DNA from: Hyphomicrobiales bacterium
Lineage (GTDB): Bacteria > Pseudomonadota > Alphaproteobacteria > Rhizobiales > Rhizobiaceae
Assembly: GCA_900472625.1 (NCBI GenBank)
Contig: UCIT01000026.1
Coordinates: 124,001-188,000 of the forward strand
Length of the DNA: 64,000 nt
Direction: 5' to 3'
A program made the translations under genes and the position numbers. Under the pieces are notes generated by a model. The model was given only the letters and a program-made list of their open reading frames with translations, made no database searches and had not been told where the DNA came from. Below are positions 56,051 through 64,000 of this stretch, in pieces. Every line of letters starts with the position of its first letter. Within the stretch, counting starts at the first letter, position 1.

Positions 56051-57040
56051 ATGGACAGGAATGCGAAGGTCGCGGTGACGCTGGGTGATCCGGCAGGCGT
56101 CGGCCCCGAGGTGATCGTCAAGGCGCTGGCAGCCATGCCCGAACTGGAGCGCCGCGATTTCGTCATCGTTGGAAACACCGAAGCGCTCGAACGGGCCAAC
56201 CGATCCGCCGGAACCGAGCTCACATTCGCGCCATCGGGCGTTGCAGGCGCCGGCAAGATTGCCGTTGACGAGGTCGATCTCGGCGCAGCGCTGCCCGAGA
56301 TCGGCAAGGTCAGCCCTGTCGCAGGCGATGCGTCGGTCCGTTACATCACACGCGCTGTCGACCTGGCCATGTCGGGCCAAGCCGATGTGATCGTGACGGC
56401 GCCGATCAACAAGGAGGCCATGAACCTTGCGGGCCACCATTTCGACGGCCATACGGGTCTCCTGGCGCACCTGACGGGTTCGAAGAGCTCTTTCATGCTG
56501 CTCGCATCCGAGCGACTCAACACCATTCACGTATCCACCCACATCTCGCTGAAGGGCGCGATCGAGCGGGCCAGGACCGACCGCGTGCTGGCAACGATCG
56601 AGGCCGGACACAATCACTTCATGCGGCTTGGCAAGAAGGCCCGCATCGCTGTTGCCGGCCTCAATCCGCATTGCGGTGAAAACGGCTTGTTCGGCACCGA
56701 GGACGTGGAATTCCTGGCACCGGCCGTCGAACTTGCGCAGGCCAAGGGCATCGACGTCGTCGGCCCGATCTCCGCCGATACCGTCTTCGCGCGCGCCTTT
56801 AATGGTGCCTTTGATCTGATCATCGCACAGTATCATGATCAGGGACATATCCCGATCAAGCTCGTCGCTTTCGACACCGCGGTCAACGTCTCTCTCGGCC
56901 TGCCGATCGACCGGGTCTCGGTCGATCATGGCACGGCCTTCGATATCGCCGGAACCGGCAAGGCCAATCACGTCAACATGCTGTCGGCCATCGCCTATGC
57001 GCGACTCATGGCGCGTTCACCGCGTCGTCAGGCTGCCTGA
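56051..57040 (+). CDS. pdxA2: PdxA2-type 4-phospho-D-threonate/erythronate dehydrogenase
   Basis: 329 residues of the PdxA family: [15 protein letters not shown] near 13-27, [24 protein letters not shown] near 117-140, a metal-binding His in HISLKGAI, and [13 protein letters not shown] near 258-270. The PdxA2 subgroup oxidises 4-phospho-D-threonate or -erythronate, followed by decarboxylation to dihydroxyacetone phosphate. Its position beside a DUF1537 kinase locus, and not near ksgA/surA, supports PdxA2 over vitamin B6 synthesis. AAGGAAA precedes ATG 56051. Confidence 0.87.
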   Translation: MDRNAKVAVTLGDPAGVGPEVIVKALAAMPELERRDFVIVGNTEALERANRSAGTELTFAPSGVAGAGKIAVDEVDLGAALPEIGKVSPVAGDASVRYITRAVDLAMSGQADVIVTAPINKEAMNLAGHHFDGHTGLLAHLTGSKSSFMLLASERLNTIHVSTHISLKGAIERARTDRVLATIEAGHNHFMRLGKKARIAVAGLNPHCGENGLFGTEDVEFLAPAVELAQAKGIDVVGPISADTVFARAFNGAFDLIIAQYHDQGHIPIKLVAFDTAVNVSLGLPIDRVSVDHGTAFDIAGTGKANHVNMLSAIAYARLMARSPRRQAA

Positions 57041-57114
57041 ACGTCACAATCGGACATGAACTGCCAGACGCATCTTTGCGTATTGCGCTCCATTCTCTCG
57101 GGAGGAGATGAGCG

Positions 57115-58080
57115 ATGGACAAAAGGATCATCATCCTTGGCGGAGAACTCGCGCCCGAGGGTCTGGCCATCCTGGTGGAAACCGGTGCGACGGTTGTCAC
57201 GACGGCGCCCTACATCACCCGTGCCGAGATCGTCGACATCATGAAGGCGCACAAGCCGGATGCCGTCATTGTCAGGCTGCTCACAGACACCCTGGGTGCG
57301 GAGGAAATGAAGGCGGGCGGCCGGCTGTGCCACATCGCCAAGCATGGCGTTGGCACCAACGATATCGACATCAAGGCCGCGACGGAGCTTGGCATTTCCG
57401 TTTCGATAACGACAGGCAGCAACGGGCATTCGGTGGCCGAGCATGCTCTTGCGCTGATCATGACCCTGGTCAAGGACCTGCCACGACAGGACGCGCTGAT
57501 CCGCGACGGCATCTGGGACAAGAACCAGTATCATGGCCGGGAGCTGCGTGGCCAGACGCTCGGCATCGTCGGCTTCGGCTTCATTGGCCAGACACTGGCC
57601 AGAATGGCCGGCGCCATCGGCATGGTCGTCGCCGCCTTTGACCCACATACGCCTGACAGCGCATTCGCGTCAGGCGTTCGCCGCGAGACCGACCTCGACG
57701 CTCTGCTATCGACCGCCGACATCGTCAGCCTGCACTGTCCATTGACGCCGGAGACGCACGCCCTGATCGACGCCCGTCGCATCGCGCTGATGAAGCCGGG
57801 AGCGCTGTTGATCAATACGGCGCGCGGCGAAGTGATCGATGAGCCAGCGCTTGTGCTGGCGCTTGAGGAGGGCCGTCTTGCCGGCGCCGGTCTCGACAGC
57901 TTCGCCAGCGAGGCGCCGGGCATCGACAATCCGCTGTTCCAACTGTCCAACACGATCGTCACGCCGCATGTGCCCGGCGTCACGATCGATGCCAAGCGAG
58001 CCGTGTCGGTGATGGCGGCGGAAAACGTGCTTGCCGTGCTCGACGGCAAGCCGCTAGCCCCACGCTTTCTCGCGCGCTGA
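57115..58080 (+). CDS. D-2-hydroxyacid dehydrogenase (SerA/phosphoglycerate dehydrogenase-like)
   Basis: 321 residues: substrate domain at both ends and a Rossmann domain with LGIVGFGFIGQTLARMAG near 145-162. The catalytic set is Arg in NTARGEVIDEPAL near 235, Glu near 265 and His in TPHVPGVT near 287. Oxidises or reduces a 2-hydroxy/keto acid with NAD. No ACT domain, so a catabolic dehydrogenase rather than biosynthetic SerA. GGGAGGAG precedes the ATG. Between pdxA2 and the Ldh2-type gene; acts probably on an acid sugar of the same pathway. Confidence 0.87.
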   Translation: MDKRIIILGGELAPEGLAILVETGATVVTTAPYITRAEIVDIMKAHKPDAVIVRLLTDTLGAEEMKAGGRLCHIAKHGVGTNDIDIKAATELGISVSITTGSNGHSVAEHALALIMTLVKDLPRQDALIRDGIWDKNQYHGRELRGQTLGIVGFGFIGQTLARMAGAIGMVVAAFDPHTPDSAFASGVRRETDLDALLSTADIVSLHCPLTPETHALIDARRIALMKPGALLINTARGEVIDEPALVLALEEGRLAGAGLDSFASEAPGIDNPLFQLSNTIVTPHVPGVTIDAKRAVSVMAAENVLAVLDGKPLAPRFLAR

Positions 58081-58110
58081 ACGGCGCGACAACAGCTGAA
58101 AGAGAGATCA

Positions 58111-59169
58111 ATGAGTGACACCGCCGATATCCGTTATGCGCCGCAGGCGCTGCGCGATTTTGCCAAGGCATTGTTCACTGCCGCCGGCGTCGAAGAGGCC
58201 AAGGCCGCAGCCATCGCCTACTATCTGGTGGAGGCCGACCTCATGGGCCACTCCACCCACGGGCTCGCACTGGCGGCATGGTATCTGCAGAGCGTGGCCG
58301 ACGGCATCATGAAATGCGATGGGATGCCGGAGATCATTTCGGATCGCGGGCCTGCGGTCGCCTGGCGCGGACAGCGCCTGCCCGGAGCATGGCTGACATC
58401 GGAGGCGGTCAAGCTCGCCTGCGAACGCGCCGAGCGTTTCGGGACAGCGACAATCACCATCGCCGACAGCCACCATATCGGCTGCCTCGCCGCCTACCTT
58501 CCAATCGCAACCGAACGTGGCTACATGGTCAGCTTCGCCAGCTCGAGCCCGTCGGGCGCGCAGGTGGCTCCATTCGGTGGGCGCAAGGGCGTCTATACGC
58601 CGAACCCGGTCGCACACGGGATCCCGACGCCAGGCGACCCTATTCTCATCGACATCAGTGCATCCATCACCACGGTCAACATGGCCCAGCGGCTGGTCCG
58701 GGACGGACGGCAATACGAGCACGACTGGCTGATGGACGCGGAAGGAAATCCGAGCCGCGACCCGCGTGTGCTTGAAAGTGGCGGGACGCTGCTGCCGACC
58801 GGCGGGCTGGATCACGGCCAGAAGGGCTACGGCATGGCGCTGCACGTCGAGGCGTTCACGCAGGGCCTTGCCGGATATGGTCGGGCCGATGCGCCGAAGG
58901 GAACGAACGCTGCCGTTACCGTTCAGGTTTTCGATCCGCAGGCCTTCGGCGGACGTGATGATTTCCTGCGCCAGACCGGTTGGCTGGCGGATGCCTGCCA
59001 CGACAATCCCCCGCGCCCGGGTGTCAATCGCGTACGCCTGCCCGGGGAGAACGGCCTGGCGCGCAAGCGTGCGGCGATCTCCGATGGTGTTCAGCTATTC
59101 GCAGGCATCATCGATTCGCTGCGACCACCTGCGGAGCGCCTTTGCGTCGCCATGCCGGACGCACTGTAA
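58111..59169 (+). CDS. Ldh2/malate-lactate dehydrogenase family oxidoreductase
   Basis: 352 residues of the NAD(P)-dependent Ldh2/YiaK family: DLMGHSTHGLALAAWYLQ near 45-60 with the conserved His, ADSHHIGCLAAYLP near 118-130, and GLDHGQKGYGMALHVEAFTQGLAG near 232-255. Family members reduce keto acids such as 2,3-diketogulonate, ureidoglycolate or delta1-piperideine-2-carboxylate. Last gene of the rightward catabolic run. It ends 6 nt before the convergent fhuB-like stop. Substrate unknown. Confidence 0.86.
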   Translation: MSDTADIRYAPQALRDFAKALFTAAGVEEAKAAAIAYYLVEADLMGHSTHGLALAAWYLQSVADGIMKCDGMPEIISDRGPAVAWRGQRLPGAWLTSEAVKLACERAERFGTATITIADSHHIGCLAAYLPIATERGYMVSFASSSPSGAQVAPFGGRKGVYTPNPVAHGIPTPGDPILIDISASITTVNMAQRLVRDGRQYEHDWLMDAEGNPSRDPRVLESGGTLLPTGGLDHGQKGYGMALHVEAFTQGLAGYGRADAPKGTNAAVTVQVFDPQAFGGRDDFLRQTGWLADACHDNPPRPGVNRVRLPGENGLARKRAAISDGVQLFAGIIDSLRPPAERLCVAMPDAL

Positions 59170-59175
59170 TCACGC

Positions 59176-61143
59176 TCAGCGTCGCCGGGCAATCAGCCAT
59201 ACCAAATAGGGCGAACCCGCCAAGGCAGCGAAGAGACCAAGCGGCAGTTCGTAAGGGAACGTCGCGGTGCGTGCACCGAAATCGGCGATGATCATCAGAA
59301 GCGCACCAAGCGCTGCAGATGCCAGCAGTTGTTGCGCCGGGCGGACAAACCCGGCCCGCTCTGCGATATGCGGGCCCATCAGCCCGACAAAGCTCAACGG
59401 CCCGACGAGCAGCGATGCCGCGCCCGTCGCCAAGCCCGCAATGACGATCATCGATATCCGCGCCGAGCGGAGCGGAACCCCGAGCGCGACAGGCACCGCC
59501 TGTCCCAACGGCAGCAGTGTCAGCCACCGTGTAAACAGCAGGACAGTCCCGGTACATAGGATTGCCAGAGCCGCAAGAACGATTGAGGAAACCGGCGTCG
59601 CGGTGCTCGAGGAGCCGCCGAGCCACGCGAGGATCTGCCAGGAGCGCTGATCTCCGATGGCGAGCAAGGCGGAAAGGACCGCGGAGGCGAGCGAGCTGAC
59701 CGCGATCCCGGCCAGCAACAGCCTCTCCGGCGAAAGGTGCCTCTGGCTGGCAAAGGCGATCACGATGATCATCACAACGAGCGACCCGATGCCGGCACCG
59801 GCAAAAAGCTCCGCCACGCCGGCTGCGGGCACGATGGTGATCGCAGCGGCAAAGCCGACACCTGCCCCCCCACTGACGCCGAGAACCTCGGGGCTGGCAA
59901 GCGGATTGCCAGTGAGGCGCTGGAGAATGGCACCCGATATGGCAAGCAGACTGCCGGCGGCGGCAGAAGCCAGCAGTCGCGGCCAGCGCATCGGTAGGAG
60001 ATCGGCGAAATCCTGCGCGGAAAGCAGCGCGAATCCGGCTGGTGTCCGCGCGAACAGCAATACCGTCAAGGCCACCAGCGGCAGCAAAACGAAGAGAATA
60101 GCCAGCCGCGCCCGAGGCGCCCTTGCCTCGACCGTGTGGCCGCGCTGTTCGTGCAGTTCGACCGGCTTGACCTTCGGCAGCAGCCAGAGCAGCAGCGGGC
60201 CACCGATGAGGGCTGTCATGGCGCCCGTTGGAAACGTCTCGCTCACCGTCGATCCCAGTAGCTGGACGAGACCATCGCAAAGCCACAGAAGCAGGCCGCC
60301 GGCGAGCGGCGACGCAAGGAGAATGGCATGTGGCCTTCGAATACCGAGCCCGCGCACGAGTGCCGGTCCTGCTAGGCCGACGAAACTGACGAGGCCGACG
60401 CTGGCCGCAACGCCCGCTGTCAGGCCGACGGCAATGACCGCGACCGCAATCCGAATGCCGGCAAGGCCGACGCCGAGCGATTTCGCGCTACTGTCTCCAA
60501 GCCCCACCAATGTGAGCGGCCGCATCAGGGCGACTGTGGTCAGCATGCCGACGGCCAGCTCGACCGCAAGCGTGGCGGCGACAGACCAATCCTGCTGGCT
60601 GAGCGAACCGCCGTTCCAGGTCACCAGCGACATCAGGTACTCGCCTTGCGAAAGCGTCATCGCGGCGGACAGCGCGCCGCAGGTGATGCCGACAAGAAGA
60701 CCCGACACAACCATGGTCACCGGATCGAAACTGCGGCGCCAGCCGAGCAGGAACACCAGAGCGGTTGCGATGGCGGCACCGGCTAGCGCCACCAGCGCTC
60801 GATATCCATCCAGGACGGCCGGATAGAAGAGCGTTGCCGTCACAATGGCCAGCTGCGCGCCCGCCGAAACGCCGAGCGTCGAGGGATCGGCGATCGGATT
60901 TCTGAGCAGCCGCTGCAGCAGAGCCCCTGCAAGGCCCAGGCATGCGCCGGCGAGTATGGCCACCGCGCCTCTCGGGAGGACGCCGTAGGCCAGAATGACC
61001 TGCTGCGTCGTCATGCCGTCCGGCACGAACGGGAAGACCGGCCACGCAGACAAGGGTAGAAAAGCAATCGCGTGCTGAAGAAACAAAATGACGGCAAGCG
61101 CTAAGCCGATCAGCCAAGCAACGGAATATCGGTGTGCGATCAA
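59176..61143 (-). CDS. fhuB: FhuB-like double-length ferric-siderophore permease
   Basis: 655 residues: two tandem FecCD permease halves of about 320 residues each. Conserved segments: GACLGLAGALLQRLLRNPIADPSTLGVSAGAQLAI in the first half and SLLAISGAILQRLTGNPLASPEVLGVSGGAGVGF in the second; about 20 hydrophobic segments overall. This fusion is diagnostic of FhuB, the hydroxamate siderophore importer permease. The start overlaps fhuD by 4 nt (61140-61143). An ATPase gene does not follow; the best partner is the FhuC-like ATPase at 36895. Confidence 0.92.
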   Translation of the reverse strand: MIAHRYSVAWLIGLALAVILFLQHAIAFLPLSAWPVFPFVPDGMTTQQVILAYGVLPRGAVAILAGACLGLAGALLQRLLRNPIADPSTLGVSAGAQLAIVTATLFYPAVLDGYRALVALAGAAIATALVFLLGWRRSFDPVTMVVSGLLVGITCGALSAAMTLSQGEYLMSLVTWNGGSLSQQDWSVAATLAVELAVGMLTTVALMRPLTLVGLGDSSAKSLGVGLAGIRIAVAVIAVGLTAGVAASVGLVSFVGLAGPALVRGLGIRRPHAILLASPLAGGLLLWLCDGLVQLLGSTVSETFPTGAMTALIGGPLLLWLLPKVKPVELHEQRGHTVEARAPRARLAILFVLLPLVALTVLLFARTPAGFALLSAQDFADLLPMRWPRLLASAAAGSLLAISGAILQRLTGNPLASPEVLGVSGGAGVGFAAAITIVPAAGVAELFAGAGIGSLVVMIIVIAFASQRHLSPERLLLAGIAVSSLASAVLSALLAIGDQRSWQILAWLGGSSSTATPVSSIVLAALAILCTGTVLLFTRWLTLLPLGQAVPVALGVPLRSARISMIVIAGLATGAASLLVGPLSFVGLMGPHIAERAGFVRPAQQLLASAALGALLMIIADFGARTATFPYELPLGLFAALAGSPYLVWLIARRR

Positions 61144-62042
61144 AACGTCTCTCCGCTCTGCAGCAGCGCTTCACTCAGCAATCGCGCGAAGCGAAGGCCG
61201 GCAGTGATGCCGCCATAGGGGTTGACGTTGCCGATGTTGACGACGCGCCCCTCTCTAACGGGCCTGAGCGACTTCCAGATCATGCTGTCGCGCAGGCCGC
61301 GTCTCGCTTCCACCGGGATATCCGAAACGATGACAATTCGGGCATCGGGATTGGCGGCAAGATTTTCCATCGGCACCGGCGCGGCGAATGTGAAGCGCGA
61401 CTGGTCGGTCCATGCGTTTGGCAGCGCGAGCCGCTGCATGATATCACCGAACATGCTGTCGGCACCGAAAGCGCGGAAATGGCGGGCGTCGCCGACATTG
61501 ATCACGTAGGTGGGGCGCGCGGCAAACGCAGCCACACTCTGGCGAAGGCGTTCGAGCAACGCCGCCTGTGCCGAGAGAACCGCTGCAGCCTCATCGGTCC
61601 TGTCGAGCCGATCGCCCAAAGTCGTAACGGCATTCAAGGCCTTCGCGTAGGGCGGCTCTCCCGTGACGTAGAACGGCAGGGAGAAGACCGGGGCAATCGC
61701 TTCCAATGCTGGCTGGTGCCTGACGTAGAATGGCGAAATCAGGATCAGTTCAGGTTTCAGCAGATGCAGCAGTTCGAAGTTCGGCGAGCCGCGCAGGCCG
61801 AGATCGCTTACCGATGACGGAATCTCGGGCTCGACCGCACCATTGCGGAACTGAATAAGCTCGGTCGCGGCAATCGGCGTCACGCCAAGCGCCATCGTGG
61901 TCTCGAGCATGGCCCAGTCGATGGCAGCGATCCCTTTCGGTTCGTCAGCCCGAGCGCCCCATGCAACGGCAGAGGCAGCGAGCAGGCCAAGAGCCTGCCG
62001 CCGCCCGATCAGAGGTAATCTGCCAGTATTGTCTGCCGTCAT
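61140..62042 (-). CDS. fhuD: FhuD-like periplasmic ferric-siderophore-binding protein
   Basis: 300 residues: GRRQALGLLAASAVAWGARA is a Tat-type signal near residues 13-32, then a helical-backbone siderophore-binding fold with IDWAMLETTMALGVTPIA near 42, GSPNFELLHLLKPELILISPF near 85-105, and FGADSMFGDIMQRLALPNAW near 190. Delivers ferric hydroxamate to the FhuB-like permease with whose gene it overlaps. Located 21 nt downstream of the receptor gene. Confidence 0.9.
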   Translation of the reverse strand: MTADNTGRLPLIGRRQALGLLAASAVAWGARADEPKGIAAIDWAMLETTMALGVTPIAATELIQFRNGAVEPEIPSSVSDLGLRGSPNFELLHLLKPELILISPFYVRHQPALEAIAPVFSLPFYVTGEPPYAKALNAVTTLGDRLDRTDEAAAVLSAQAALLERLRQSVAAFAARPTYVINVGDARHFRAFGADSMFGDIMQRLALPNAWTDQSRFTFAAPVPMENLAANPDARIVIVSDIPVEARRGLRDSMIWKSLRPVREGRVVNIGNVNPYGGITAGLRFARLLSEALLQSGETF

Positions 62043-62063
62043 ATGCCCACTGTGATTTGCCGC

Positions 62064-64000
62064 CTACCAGGCGAAGCTCAACCTTGCCATCACTGTCCGA
62101 CCGTCACCATAGGTGCACCCGAACGAGGAGCAGCTTGAGACATAGTTCTTATCTGCAATATTCTTGAGATTGAGAGACGCCGTGACGCCCTCTTTCTTGT
62201 AGCGAATCGCGGCATCGAAAAGCGCGACGCCAGCCAGATCGAATGTGTTTGCCGTGTCTCCGTACCGTTGCCCGACATACCTGACGCCCCCGCCAATTCC
62301 AAACCCATCCAGTGTAGTCCCTTCCTGGAAGGTGTAGTCGAGCCAAAGGCTTGCCGCGTTCGCGGGGACATTGTCCAACCGCTTGCCGTTATCCGTCTTG
62401 CCCGATATTTCGGTGTCCATATACGTGTAGGCGGCATGGAGGTCCAGACCCTCCGCAAGGCTGGCGACGCCCTCAAGTTCGATGCCCCGGGCATGAACTT
62501 TGCCGATCTGCTCGATCGTGGTTCCGACACTTGGCGCCGGCAATGCGACGGTGTTCGAGACGTTGCTCTGGCGTAGATCATAGACTGCAGCCGTGAAAAA
62601 GCCATTCCAGCCTTCCGGTTGGTATTTCACGCCAAACTCGATCTGCTTGCCGGTCGTTGGCTCAAGAAGTTGTCCGCTTGTCGATACAGGCACCGGCTCG
62701 AACGACGTGGCATAACTGACATAAGGTGCGATGCCACTGTCGAAGACATAACCAAGGCCGGCGCGGCCGGTCAGCTTCTGGTCGTCCTTGTTCAGCGGCC
62801 GGCTCCGATTGGTTAAACCGCTGAAGGATGTACCGCTGGTACTCGCCCAGTCCTGTCGCAGCCCAAGGGTAGCACGCCAATTGTTGTAGGCCATTTCGTC
62901 CTGGATGTAGATGCTAACTTGCTCCAGATCGGAATCGACGTGTGTGTCGGTTGTCTTCGATAGAAGCGAGATCGGACCACCATAGACCGGATTGAAGGCA
63001 TCAAGCGGCGTCGCACGCCAGAACTGCGTGCTGACGTCATTGGCGAAATAGCGATAGTCCAACCCTATCAGCAGTTTGTGGTCGATATCTCCGGTATCGA
63101 ATTCGGCTAGGAGACTGTTGTCGATATTGAAAGTGTTGAGCTGCTCGTCCTGGAACGTCGCATTGCGGTTGATCGTGCGCCCGTCCGCCGCGAGGCCGGC
63201 CGTTGACATCCCGAGTGCCTGGTACTTCCAATCAAGGTTGGAATAACGGACATTCTGGCGGAAGGTCCAGACGTCACTGATACGGTGTTCGAACTCGTAA
63301 CCGAGATTCGTCAGGGTTCTGTCGGAGTGGTCGAAACTTTTGTCGCCGACGAAGAAGTCGCGTGACAGCCGATTGCCGGTGGCATTCAAGGTCAACTGTG
63401 CCGGCAGGCCAGACGGCGTGCTCGGATTGTCGTGCTGGACACTGGTGAGGATCGTGAGCTTGGTGTCCTCGTCCGGCTGCCAAGTCAGCGCCGGCGCGAT
63501 GAAATAGCGATCGTTGTCGAGATTGTCCGTCTGGGCACCGGCGGCGCGCACGAGACCGGTCAGCCGGTAGGCGAAGTCGGACCCATCGGTGACGGGGCCT
63601 CCTACGTCGAAGAACGAGCCATAGGTGTCGTAGCTGCCGGCCTGCAGGCCAACCTCGCCAAAGCGGTCGAATGTGGGGCGCTTGCTGATCAGATTGATCA
63701 TCCCGCCTGGATTTCCCTGCCCGTACATGACGGAAGCCGGCCCGCGCAGAACCTCAATCCGCTCCAGCTGGTAGGGATCGATCGGCGGCGCGCCCGCCGT
63801 TCGCATCATCCTCAGGCCGTTGAGAAACTGTGCCTGACGGCCATCAAAACCGCGAATTCTCGGGGAATCGAAGCGTGGATCAGAGCCAAAAGGCACGCCG
63901 GACACGCCCGCGGAATACTCCACCGCCTGCCCCACCGTCTGCGCGTCCTGTGCTCGCATCTGGTCATTGGTGATGACCGAGATCGAATGCTGCGTTTCAA
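62064..64000 (-). CDS. TonB-dependent siderophore receptor (5' end outside window)
   Basis: About 645 codons visible; the frame stays open to the window end, so the N-terminus is missing. The visible part starts within the plug domain (SISVITNDQM, then RIRGFDGRQAQFLNGLR, GPASVMYGQGNPGGMINLISKRP), followed by a 22-strand-type barrel ending VMARLSFAW with an aromatic last residue, as outer-membrane proteins do. Matches ferrichrome/ferrioxamine-type receptors. Precedes fhuD and fhuB in one operon, so it is the likely outer-membrane entry for the same ligand. Confidence 0.92.
   Translation of the reverse strand, partial: ETQHSISVITNDQMRAQDAQTVGQAVEYSAGVSGVPFGSDPRFDSPRIRGFDGRQAQFLNGLRMMRTAGAPPIDPYQLERIEVLRGPASVMYGQGNPGGMINLISKRPTFDRFGEVGLQAGSYDTYGSFFDVGGPVTDGSDFAYRLTGLVRAAGAQTDNLDNDRYFIAPALTWQPDEDTKLTILTSVQHDNPSTPSGLPAQLTLNATGNRLSRDFFVGDKSFDHSDRTLTNLGYEFEHRISDVWTFRQNVRYSNLDWKYQALGMSTAGLAADGRTINRNATFQDEQLNTFNIDNSLLAEFDTGDIDHKLLIGLDYRYFANDVSTQFWRATPLDAFNPVYGGPISLLSKTTDTHVDSDLEQVSIYIQDEMAYNNWRATLGLRQDWASTSGTSFSGLTNRSRPLNKDDQKLTGRAGLGYVFDSGIAPYVSYATSFEPVPVSTSGQLLEPTTGKQIEFGVKYQPEGWNGFFTAAVYDLRQSNVSNTVALPAPSVGTTIEQIGKVHARGIELEGVASLAEGLDLHAAYTYMDTEISGKTDNGKRLDNVPANAASLWLDYTFQEGTTLDGFGIGGGVRYVGQRYGDTANTFDLAGVALFDAAIRYKKEGVTASLNLKNIADKNYVSSCSSFGCTYGDGRTVMARLSFAW

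Noticed and set aside
55010-56971. 653-codon open frame on the minus strand across the iron ADH and pdxA2 genes
   Set aside because: Antisense to two clear enzyme genes on the plus strand; product is Asp/Arg/Gly-rich with no domain. A GC-rich codon-position artefact.

Overview
The window reads as a stretch of an alphaproteobacterial, most likely Rhizobiaceae, accessory replicon or chromosomal region. The evidence is high-GC genes in short tightly overlapping operons, dense ABC importers with GntR and AraC regulators, Tat leaders on substrate-binding proteins, and rhizobial-style exopolysaccharide and dad genes. I see no rRNA, tRNA, replication genes, insertion sequences or CRISPR array, so chromosome and megaplasmid cannot be told apart.

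Layout. 1-5367: potassium-efflux and electrophile-stress group (end of a cyclic-nucleotide-gated channel, UBP-type zinc finger, KefF-like and KefB-like proteins, a cNMP-domain flavoprotein). 5598-11972: leftward stress/detoxification group (isochorismatase-like, XapX, Tat amidohydrolase, DoxX, chloroperoxidase-like hydrolase, MFS_3 exporter). 12137-19912: regulator-dense block with four AraC-family loci (one frameshifted), a large winged-helix ATPase regulator, and an HSL-fold hydrolase that has lost its catalytic serine. 20803-25590: leftward operon coding an XRE regulator, a SARP/TPR regulator, a 71-residue peptide, YcaO, TfuA and an 84-residue protein. This is the most interesting system here, a candidate thioamide-forming RiPP pathway. 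26550-32510: surface polysaccharide genes. 33155-35685: Lrp, alanine racemase and D-amino-acid dehydrogenase. 35700-36582: recX and a small orphan. 36895-37674: an FhuC-like ATPase. 37755-44535: a four-gene ABC importer followed by a broken NIPSNAP gene, facing a GntR regulator and mannonate dehydratase. 44551-59169: a second acid-sugar catabolic locus, with a Dpp-type importer, DUF1537 kinase and GntR regulator leftward, and a DapA-like aldolase, BNR protein, iron ADH, PdxA2, 2-hydroxyacid dehydrogenase and Ldh2-type oxidoreductase rightward. 59176-64000: FhuB, FhuD and a TonB receptor cut by the window end.

How the parts work together. The two acid-sugar loci look like uptake plus dehydration, phosphorylation, oxidation and aldol cleavage of sugar acids to triose phosphate and pyruvate, under GntR/FCD repressors. 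They sit between an FhuC-like ATPase and an fhuA-fhuD-fhuB-like operon, so one hydroxamate siderophore importer may be physically split. The YcaO-TfuA operon carries its own two regulators but no recognisable exporter or protease. Function statements rest on motif and family recognition by eye; no database search was run.
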